64,000 bases of DNA, from contig RPFO01000366.1 in the NCBI GenBank assembly GCA_009746045.1, positions 186,001 through 250,000 of the forward strand, written 5' to 3'. The notes under the pieces are model-generated. The model was not told the origin of the DNA, made no database searches, and saw only the letters and a list, made by a program, of their open reading frames with translations. Below are positions 56,098-64,000 of this stretch, piece by piece; position 1 is the stretch's first letter, and every line of letters starts with the position of its first letter. Made by a program: the position numbers and the translations under genes. The DNA is from Mesostigma viride (lineage: Eukaryota; Streptophyta; Mesostigmatophyceae; Mesostigmatales; Mesostigmataceae).

Positions 56098-56335
56098 CCA
56101 ACTTGTGTTGTTATCAACTTGGGTTGTTATCAACTTGGGTTGTTATCAACTTGGGTTGTTACCAACTTGGGTTGTTATCAACTTGGGTTGTTATCAACTT
56201 GGGGTGTTATCAACTTGGGTTGTTATCAACTTGGGTTGTCATCAACTTGTGTTGTTATCAACTTGTGTTGTTATCAACTTGGGTTGTTATCAATTTGTGT
56301 TGTTATCAACTTGTGTTGTTATCAACTTGTGTTTG
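56098..56335. repeat. 16-bp minisatellite AACTTGGGTTGTTATC
   Basis: About 15 copies, intronic after exon 22. Confidence 0.95.
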
Positions 56336-56790
56336 GTCATGTGTGTCATCATGTGTGTTGTCATGTGTTTGGTCGTGTGTGTCGTCATGTGTGTTGTCAT
56401 TTGTTTCGTCATGTGTGTTGTCATGTGTGTTGTCATGTATTTCGTCATTTGTTTCGTCATGTGTTTCGTCATGTGCGTTATCATGTGTGTTGGCATGTGC
56501 GTTATCATGTGTGTTGGCATGTGTGTTGTCATGTGTGTTATCATGTGTGTTGTCATGTGTGTTGGCATGTGCGTTATCATGTGTGTTGGAATGTGTGTTG
56601 GCATGTGTGTTGGCATGTGTGTTGTCATGTGGTATATCATGTGTGTTGTCATGTGTGTTGGCATGTGCGTTATCATGTGTGTTGGCATGTGTGTTGGCAT
56701 GTGTGTTGGCATGTGTGTTGGCATGTGTGTTGGCATGTGTGTTGTCATGTGGGCTGTCATGTGTGTTGTCATGTACGTTGTTATGTTTCT
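56336..56790. repeat. GTCATGTGTGTTG minisatellite, 13-14 bp units
   Basis: More than 30 diverged copies. Frames reading MCVVMC or MTTHMT are artefacts. Confidence 0.95.
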
Positions 56791-56799
56791 ATCGTCGTT

Positions 56800-58000
56800 T
56801 CTATCGTCGCGCCGACGACCAACACTCATCAGCGTACTGCTCGATTCGACACACATAGTCGTCATGTCCGCGTTTTTCTATTATCGGATCATCATCAGTT
56901 TGTCGTGTTGACCGGCAGGTCCGCGTGTCTAGTCAAGTGCTTGCGCGTCTGACCAAGTACTTTCCATGTCCATGCTCTCCCTACACAATACAGTTTTGAC
57001 ACGTGGGTTATGCTGATGTTATAATCATCAGATTGTTACACGGACGGATGATAGACGGGTGGTTGTTATGATCATCAGAACTTTGTCAGATCTAGACATG
57101 TCCTTTGGGATGCATTCATAGCTCACAAGTGTCAGATGCTCGGTGGGCAAATATCAAATACTATTGAAGCCTGTTGACCTACCCAGAGTGAACTCTCTGG
57201 CCTTTGGTTTTGCTCCTCTTGGAAGCAAAGTGTAAAAGGCCGAAACACAGGATGCTTTTGTTAAGCTAACAGTTTCGCCCGACATGCCATCGTGTCGGGC
57301 ATACTCAGGTATCCTTCCAGACATCATGTTCGCTATTTGTATCCTTGTGTTGTCTTATCCCAGCCTACAATATGGGCTGGCAGTTGTGTCCAGCGCACTC
57401 CTAAAGTCCATAAGCACCATACGTTTGATAGTGCCTTGCGGCACCAAACGGCAAGCAAATCATCTGGGAAAAGTACACACCGAAAGTGTTATTCGTAACA
57501 AGTGCACTTGTGCCTTTTTGCTTTTGCACACGTCTATTCGTCATCTGGACCATCGCTTCCGTAAATGCAAATTGAGTTGCTCTCTTTACCGGCCGGCAGC
57601 TTGGAATGCATGCGAACACATAGCAGCTATGAAGGACCCCGGGGTGGGGGTGGGGGGGGCGAGTTTTTCTGGCAAGATTTTGTTGCAAGGAATGACTGGC
57701 ATACCTTTGCGTGGACATGTATGCATGTTTTTTCTTGTACATCGCAGCCATGGCAGTCTCAAGCACAGAACTTGGTGACTGTGAAGAGTCTACTCCGCAT
57801 GGCTAACATATTAGGAGAGCGACCGCAGCAGCGGTGCCATGGGATATCTTGGTTGCTAAGGAACACATGCACTGATCACGAAATGTAGTTTTTAGCTAAA
57901 CTGTCTAGGTCGTTGAGTCTGAATGTTAGCCAGCCATCATCTTCCAATAACTTAACTTTAGTTTGTGTTACTGTGTCATGTGAGCATGCATACTCGATGA
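56800..58000. other. No gene recognised
   Basis: A 164-codon plus frame (57284-57778) has two hydrophobic stretches but no splice sites or motifs that support it. Confidence 0.4.
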
Positions 58001-58186
58001 CATGGGCGGTGGGGGTGCCTATCTAGCTTCTAGTTACATGCAGGGTGGCTCCAGCCACCGGTGGCCCGAACCGGTATGTTTACTGGTCATATTTTGTCAC
58101 ACAGGTCCCCCACCAACTTGGAGGATGTATCCCTTCATAACCTCTGCCGTGTCTCTTTGTGAGTCATGGATCTGTCCCCAGATCAC

Positions 58187-58300
58187 AGACAGTAAGTAAG
58201 TAAGAACTTGCGTGTCATGCGCATGGGCATGCCGTGGAGTGCTATGCTAATCTCATTAGAAAAATAATTACACTCAATTGTTACAAATATCGTCTGCATC
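58187..58300 (+). repeat. Dispersed (TAAG)n-ended repeat
   Basis: GTAAGTAAGTAAG, TTGCGTGTCATGCGCATGGG, CATGCCGTGGAGTGCTATGC, TAATCTCATTAGAAAAATAA, ending CGTCTGCAT. Confidence 0.85.
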
Positions 58301-58392
58301 CCATGTTCCCCTCCCACTGAGGACTTATGCTCACGTGACGCAGTCACGTGTCTATTAATTAATTAATTAATTAATTAATTAATTAATTAATC
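58300..58392 (+). mobile_element. LINE 3' end with hairpin and (TTAA)n tail
   Basis: TTCCCCTCCCACTGAGGACT, hairpin CACGTGAC-GCA-GTCACGTG at 58332-58350, then about ten ATTA units. This is the plus-strand equivalent of the 3' end of copy C. Confidence 0.8.
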
Positions 58393-58447
58393 ATGCCCCA
58401 ACCATAGATAGATCACAGACAACCCGGGTGGCTCCCCGGGCTACAAA

Positions 58448-58580
58448 CGGTAAGTAAGTACATGCGTGTCATGAGCATGGGCGTGCCACGGAACGAACGA
58501 AACGAACGAACGGGCGTGCCACGGAGTACAATGCTAATTTCATTAGAAAAAAATTAAACGAAAGTTAAAAATATCGTCTG
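58448..58580 (+). repeat. Dispersed (TAAG)n-ended repeat, with an AACG insertion
   Basis: Same blocks as 58187-58300 but interrupted at 58490-58512 by an AACGAACG expansion. Confidence 0.8.
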
Positions 58581-58614
58581 CATATCATTATTTATTTATT
58601 TATTTATTTATTTT

Positions 58615-59850
58615 ATTTACACACAACCGCGTCACGTGATCAGAAGTCCTCAGGGAATGATGAATATGGGATGGTGTGGATGGATGTAGCTTTATCTAGT
58701 TCCTAGTTACAGGTTTGCGGGCACCACGGCCTGAATCGCTATGCATGCCAAACTTGGCCGTCACACGCGGAGGCCCCACCGACTGGGGGCTGGTGTCCTT
58801 CATTAAACTGTCTGCCACCTATCTATTACGCGTCATCTGCCTCCCGCCATATTACAGACATGCAAACCAGGGGGGTTCCCGGGCATGAGCCCGGCCGCCC
58901 CGATCGAGGGTATAGCACATGTCCATGCCTAGCCGATCGCGGAAAGTCCACAAAGGGCAGCCCGGCCCGGGCGCGCATAGCCTGGGGCATGCCACGTGAG
59001 CTGGACAAAACGCCATGGGCTGTGCGGGCGTGGTGCCATCTAGCTAGTCTGTCTGAGGTATCTACCTGATCTGTGCGGGCCAGGTGCCCGGCCAGGACCA
59101 GGCGCCTGTGCCTACTAAGAATGTGGGAAACATGCATATATGGTAAATCAGCGTACAAATCCTCATTGATAATCTGCAAACCAAAGGGAACATGAAGTGC
59201 CTTGCGCAGCATCTTGGTGACGGTGCCGTCGAGTCGTTTCTTCAGCTCCTGCGTCAGCGTCCACGTCTCGGCGCCGTAGGGCAGGATCGTCAGAATGACG
59301 ATGTTAATGAAGAGGTCACGCTTGACAATCCGGGGCAGGGCCGGGGATTGCGCTCCACCAGCGACAGTGCTGTGGAGCTGGCCCCATGCCATGCCGATCC
59401 GTGTCGTCAGGTCGTCCTCGCAGTCGGGAAGACAACTGCCGCGCAGCTTGAAGTGGCCTGAAGCAGGGAAGTTTACCTTGGTGTCGTCTAAGAGGCGGAG
59501 CTCAGGCGGGGGGACAGCCAGGCCAAGGGCCGGCCATGGCCTCCGCTTTGGGGCGAATTTCTAGACCGATGTCCAGCACGAGTCTGGAGCGCCAGGCGCA
59601 GTCGGCCAGCCAGAGTTGGGCAGGCGCCAGCCTTGTTAATGAGTGTGCCTGTCGTCGGCATAGATGAGGACGTCAGCGAGAAAATTCTGCTGGTTCATCG
59701 GCCCCCCCTCCCCAGGCTCATTTGTCATCACTACGGGCCAGGTTTGCGGCCGGCAGCATGCTTAGCAAAGCCGGCACGTACCTGGCGCATTATTAGCATA
59801 ATCCACTACAATAATCAACTGGTACGTACGTACGGTGACAGGACGCAGCC
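58615..59850 (-). mobile_element. LINE RT remnant (3' half)
   Basis: The complement gives PALPRIVKRDLF, LPYGAETWTLTQELKKRLDG, MLRKALHVPFG, HRRLVLAGHLARTDQVDTSD and, further upstream, FLADVLIYADD. It is homologous to copy C with frameshifts and small insertions, some A/T-rich. Confidence 0.85.
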
Positions 59851-59883
59851 TTGCCAGACGCCGGTCTGCACGGTGGGGCATTA

Positions 59884-59940
59884 ATTAATTAATTATTTAT
59901 TTATTTATTAGAATCGTGCTCCCATTGGGGAGTCACGGAG
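59884..59940. repeat. (TTAA/TTTA)n tail plus CTCCC-ATTG-GGGAG hairpin
   Basis: The same block as at 12229-12275, marking the 3' end of a second minus-strand LINE that continues to about 60330. Confidence 0.65.
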
Positions 59941-60079
59941 TATTAACCCCGATGGATGGATGGATGGGTGCAAACAGTCCTACCGGTCTAATCTATCTAC
60001 AACAGCTATCTACATCTATTCTAAATCTATCAACTCAAGCCACATGCAAACATCAGCTCTACCCTAGGGGACCTGTCTG

Positions 60080-60330
60080 GCGTGCTTCCCGTATGTTTGC
60101 ACACCGTGTGCGCGGCGCGGCGCGGGCGCTTCCCCACGCAGGGGGGGGGCTCGTTGTCCTCTATGACCTGGGCCCACTTGGCCTTGTCCATCATCTTTTT
60201 CCAAATCACGGATCGAGAGGCCTATAGGCCCCCCATGTCCTCTACTAGCTGTTCTTTGAAGGTGCGGGCCTTGTGGCGTCTAGCATCACGGGGCCCGGCC
60301 CACGTCAGGAGGTGCCGGCCAGGCTGAGCT
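60080..60330 (-). mobile_element. LINE C-terminal fragment, second subfamily
   Basis: The complement reads TFKEQLVEDMGGL and VIWKKMMDKAKWAQVIEDNE, the same position as VIWRQMVRKDRWQVV in copy C and MIDKEKWAAICDKH at 61390. Broken by a stop. Confidence 0.65.
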
Positions 60331-60435
60331 GGGCGCAGCCTCCCGCAGGGGGGCCACGTGAGGTGTCTGTACCTGGTTGGTGCGAGCTAGTGCCAGTGGG
60401 GCATGGTGGGGTAATGCCGTCGTGCATGAGCACGC

Positions 60436-60480
60436 ACGGGATTCTCCCGATTTCTGGCCTGCGCTGGTTGTCTCCTTAAG
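60436..60480 (+). repeat. Dispersed GGTTGTCTCAT element, short copy
   Basis: GGGATTCTCCCGATTTCTGG then CCTGCGCTGGTTGTCTC. Confidence 0.7.
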
Positions 60481-60529
60481 ATAGTGGCCGCAATGCGGCC
60501 CCCCTAGCAGCCAGCCCACCTTTCCTCAC

Positions 60530-61045
60530 ATTGGAAAGTTGCGAGCTGCAAAAAGGCCTCCCTACGTTCACCACACCTGGCACTCTAAGTACGGTGTGAA
60601 AATGAAAAACAAAGCACATGTCTCGAGGCGCCGCGCCCCCCTCAATCAAGGGCGGGCACGGTTGCCAGTAGGCACTGGTACCGGCGCAACGCCGGTCCCA
60701 GGCTTCTCTCTAGTCCTATGTAACAACAGGCACCTTACATGGTGTAGGTGACGTACGGCAGAGCTGCGCTACAGACGGCAGATCGGCCCCCTTTGAACAC
60801 AGAACATAACTATAAAATGAGCAGATAGCTCTTGAAAAAGCTATTATGATAGCTAGCTCGGCCATCCACCCCATCCCATATCCATCCCGCTGAGGAGCCC
60901 ATTAGTGGAGGCCAGACAGGCCATAGTGATTTGGGCCGTGGTGCCCACAACCGTGTAACTAGCTAGAAGCTATGATAGCTAGCTCGGCCATCCACCCCAA
61001 GTTGAGAATGACTTTGGAATGGTTTGGTTGCAATGGCTGCGACTC
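60530..61045. other. Unassigned sequence with duplicated blocks
   Basis: ATGATAGCTAGCTCGGCCAT (about 60846 and 60970) is repeated. No gene seen. Confidence 0.5.
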
Positions 61046-61046
61046 C

Positions 61047-61165
61047 TTAAGTAAGTAAGTAAGTACTTGCGTGTCATGCGCAAAGGCATGCCACGGAGTA
61101 CTATGCTAATCTCATTAGAAAAACAATTACACAAAAGTTTAAACAAATATCGTCTGCATCATCCC
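61047..61165 (+). repeat. Dispersed (TAAG)n-ended repeat
   Basis: TAAGTAAGTAAGTACTTGCG, GGCATGCCACGGAGTACTAT, ending CGTCTGCATC, closest to 58187-58300. Confidence 0.85.
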
Positions 61166-61255
61166 CCAACCGTTAAGCACTAGATGGGGATGTAATCCTC
61201 ATCCGAGCTGTCCTCTACTGTAATGGCAGACGAGGCGGTAGTGTAGCCGCTATCC

Positions 61256-61600
61256 TCAGGACCAATAACCTCCACGTACCTGCGGACTTCTACCCTGGCT
61301 AGCAACGGGCCGCGGGGCCCGTGGGGAGAAAACAGGAGCATACCCCTCAGGGAGGTGCTTATCGCAGATGGCAGCCCATTTCTCCTTGTCAATCATGCGG
61401 GCGCGGAGTACGGATAGTCCCAGAAGCCCTGCATCTTCAAGCAGTTGTGTCACATAGGTCCGGGTCGCGCCGCGCCGGTGCCCGGCGCGCGCAAGTTTGC
61501 CAGTGGGTTGCGATGGGACAAGGGGACCCTGCCATAGGAGGAGGTGTCTACCTGGTTGGCCCGTCTTAAGCCCCCCGGCAGGGCCCACATCGGTATTCAC
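61256..61600 (-). mobile_element. LINE RT C-terminal frame, second subfamily
   Basis: An open minus-strand stretch with RTYVTQLLEDAGLLGLSVLR then MIDKEKWAAICDKHLP. The KW-containing helix near the end parallels other LINE copies here. Only the extreme C-terminus is present. Confidence 0.55.
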
Positions 61601-61719
61601 CTGGTCGGTGCGGGCAAGATGGCCGGCAAAGAGGAGGCGGCGGTGTCAGATGGTATGGGTGACATGCGTCTCCTGGTATGGGTGGATGCGACTCCTTCAT
61701 TGGCCGCTGTTTATTGCCT

Positions 61720-62220
61720 TAATTATACATTTACAGCGTCAACCTTCTAGAGATGCCTAGAAACCTTATCCTGCAACGTCGTTACAAGTATGGCAATGCA
61801 GTATGCGTTGTGCACATGGAACCTTCTAGACACCAGACGCCCTGCCATGGTTATATCTTAACAACCCATGGCAAGACTGCAACCATTGTGGCAACCATTG
61901 TGCCCAGCGACATGAGTCTCGCCGGATTCATTGTCCGCATCCAGGTAATCAACATCACGTGCGGCAAACTGATATATTGCATAACAGAAAGACCGGGACA
62001 GAATAATGCATACGTTTATTTCAATGTGTCGTTCCGACAGTATTTTTCCGAGCCCTGCCCAGCATCATTCGTAATGCTTTACAACTCCCCATCCCAGATC
62101 CATCCCGCTGAGGAATGTATGCTCACGTGACGCAGTCTACGTGAAAACAGGTACACGTCTTGTTTTTGGTCCATTGGAGTTCCTTCCCACCAGGAGAAAC
62201 ATTTATTTTACATTAATTTT
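61720..62220. other. Open frame of unknown status ending in LINE 3' sequence
   Basis: A plus frame at 61753-62130 has no recognisable domain, and its last codons lie in a LINE 3'-end block (hairpin-like 62124-62143), so it is probably not a gene. Confidence 0.35.
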
Positions 62221-62367
62221 TGTGTGCTAGGCTTTATACTTATACAGCCTATGCCACACCTTCAATTACTCAGTGCACATCATTATCAAGTTGGTTATTG
62301 TAGCACCATGCTGGGGGCCCAGCATACTCGAACACAAGGTTTTGCCCCTCTTAGCAGCCTACGTGGC

Positions 62368-62541
62368 CGGGTGGGTGGGTGGGTGGGTGGGTGGGTGCAT
62401 GGGTACGTGGGTGGGTGGGTGGGTGGGTGGGTGGGTGGGTGGGTGGGTGGGTGGGTGGGTGGGTGGGTGGGTGGGTGGGTGGGTGGGTGGGTGGGTGGGT
62501 GGGTGGGTGGGTGGGTGGGTGGGTGGGTGGGTGGGTGGGTG
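62368..62541. repeat. (GGGT)n array, about 43 copies
   Basis: One CATGGGTACG interruption near 62399. The plus strand is a strong G-quadruplex candidate. The VGGW frames are artefacts. Confidence 0.98.
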
Positions 62542-63283
62542 CCAGGGTGGGAGCTGAAAAGAGGCCTCCCTACGTCCCCTACACCAGACTAGCCCGGTAC
62601 CACTCAGTACACTGACTATCATCATCCACATTGCGCCACGCATGAATGGCGGCTGGCGCAGGTACAAGGGTGTACTGACTGCCCATCACAGTTGCGCCAC
62701 GCCTGCATGGCGGCTGGCGCAGGTACAAGGTCTAGCGACGTATGTTAGAAGCTACCTAGGCCTGCACTTAGGAACCACAGTCAGCGTCGGCACAAAAAGG
62801 GCCGGCCGGTGCAGTACCATTGTTACAAGCGCTAGTCTTACGCTACCTACGGCAGGTCGGTCCCCTTTGAGCCCGTCCACGCGTCATATATAAAACTGAC
62901 TCGGGCCATGGCTGACATCATGCTAGTCCGCCGTACGCGGGCTGACGGATTTTGCGGTGCAGCAGGGCTATTAGGTTCCTCCCGTTAGGAGTTTCCACCA
63001 TTGGTCTTATCGTAGTATAGAGCTTTGACATGGCTCTGTATATAGGTTTATAGCTGGGCGTTTGCTTTGGTTTGCATGAGTGATTTCACTCCGCTGTAAG
63101 TAATTATATTTATATAAAATGAGCGAAGCTCGGCAACTCTACTGGGTTTGCCACGTGTCAGATTACTGCAACGCGATACATCGCATTCTAACCCTACAAC
63201 GCGATGTATCGCGTTGTAAGAAAACACGGGTTATTGCAAGCTATAACAATAGAAGCGAGACAGATGCTCACTAGCTTTAGCCG

Positions 63284-63974
63284 TAGGGCTGGCACATCCG
63301 TCGCATACCGAACACGGACATGTTCGGGCGAATACCGAACATGTGCGGCCGTGTTCGGGTCGGCAAAAATGTTCGGCCGAACATGTGCTGTTCGGGTTCG
63401 GGTCACCTATAGAAACTTACAGAACATGTTCGTGTCCGTATATTCGGGTCACCCTGGGAACCGGGCGAACATGTTCGCCTCTGACCCGGTACCGAACATT
63501 TTCTGGCGGAATCCTTGTAGTACCATCCAGTGATCCGACTCGGCAACGCTTCTCTGCATGATGAAAAAGCGGCCTAGTTTAGTCCGCCGACACGCTGCCA
63601 GCAAGAGCAAAGCTCAGTGTTGTACGGTAGTAGAATTGTCTAAGCACGACAGGACCAGTTTATAGGTAATGATTACGTACTGTAATCATTATTAGTATAT
63701 TGCGTATTATTATTATGAAAAGTGACAATAAACTAACAATGTATAGTTTCTCACTTAAATTTAATAATGAGTTGTTCGTGTTCGGTAAAATGTTTGGGTA
63801 ATGTTCGGGTTCGGGTTCGGGTTCGGGTCACTTAACCCTAAACAGTACATGTTCGTGTTCGTGTTCGGGTCACCTGGGAATGTACCGAACATGTTCGTGT
63901 TCGTGTTCAGGTACTCTCCCCAGGTGTTCGTGTTCGCGTCCGGGTCGAGAAAAGACCCGGATGTGCCAGCCCTA
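63284..63974. mobile_element. hAT-like non-autonomous DNA transposon, 691 bp
   Basis: A perfect 17-bp terminal inverted repeat TAGGGCTGGCACATCCG, flanked by TTTAGCCG (63276-63283) and GTTAGCCG (63975-63982), 7 of 8 matching. GTTCGG/GAACATG motifs fill both subterminal regions. No transposase frame. Same architecture as the element at 43447 but different ends. Confidence 0.85.
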
Positions 63975-64000
63975 GTTAGCCGAGAGACAAATGCAAGACA

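Noticed and set aside
57284-57778. 164-codon plus frame as a membrane protein
   Set aside because: No motif, no codon bias like the real exons, and the opposite strand is equally open.
61753-62130. 125-codon plus frame
   Set aside because: Its 3' part runs into LINE 3'-end sequence, and no family or splice context supports it.
63795-63835. Telomere-like GGGTTCGGGTTCGG run
   Set aside because: It is part of the subterminal repeats of the hAT-like element, short and irregular.

Overview
This is nuclear DNA of a eukaryote with small exons, large introns and a heavy repeat load. Exons are short (35-250 nt, apart from two long sialidase exons) and GC-rich. Introns use GT-AG sites and carry microsatellites, minisatellites, LINE debris and small DNA transposons. 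The mixture looks like a green (chlorophyte or prasinophyte) or other free-living alga, but nothing in the window fixes the taxon. Most long open frames are artefacts of tetra-, penta- and hexanucleotide arrays. I built the gene models by hand from splice sites and codon phase, and every join described preserves phase.

Layout. (1) 0.6-18.05 kb, + strand: five exons of an unrecognised, partly coiled-coil protein. Its proposed last intron (12.9 kb) holds a mosaic of L1-like LINE pieces (5.7-15.4 kb), including a clean nested insertion with a 10-bp target duplication. (2) 16.05-20.0 kb, - strand: a two-exon bacterial-type (GH33) sialidase that interleaves with the 3' end of gene 1. (3) 21.36-22.3 kb, +: a possible two-exon, 131-aa Cys-rich protein. 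(4) 23.02-23.72 kb, +: an intronless Pro/Gly/Tyr-rich protein with a Cys-rich hydrophobic C-terminal segment. (5) 25.3-27.0 kb, -: IMP1, the mitochondrial inner membrane signal peptidase, three exons. (6) 28.43-56.05 kb and beyond, +: a 22-exon gene encoding a six-blade Kelch propeller, a helical/charged stretch and a polyproline region; its 3' end lies outside the window or was not found. (7) 56-64 kb: no confident gene; minisatellites, LINE 3' pieces, a (GGGT)n array and a hAT-like element.

The most unusual feature is that many exons have decayed copies of their own edges in the neighbouring intron. Copies of the acceptor plus first exon bases lie upstream, and copies of the last exon bases plus donor lie downstream, often as tandem arrays. 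This occurs in at least three separate genes (gene 1, IMP1 and the Kelch gene) and looks like an intron-growth process that copies splice sites.

The genes do not form a pathway. IMP1 processes mitochondrial proteins, the sialidase is probably secreted or vesicular, and the Kelch/polyproline protein is probably a cytoskeletal or polarity scaffold.
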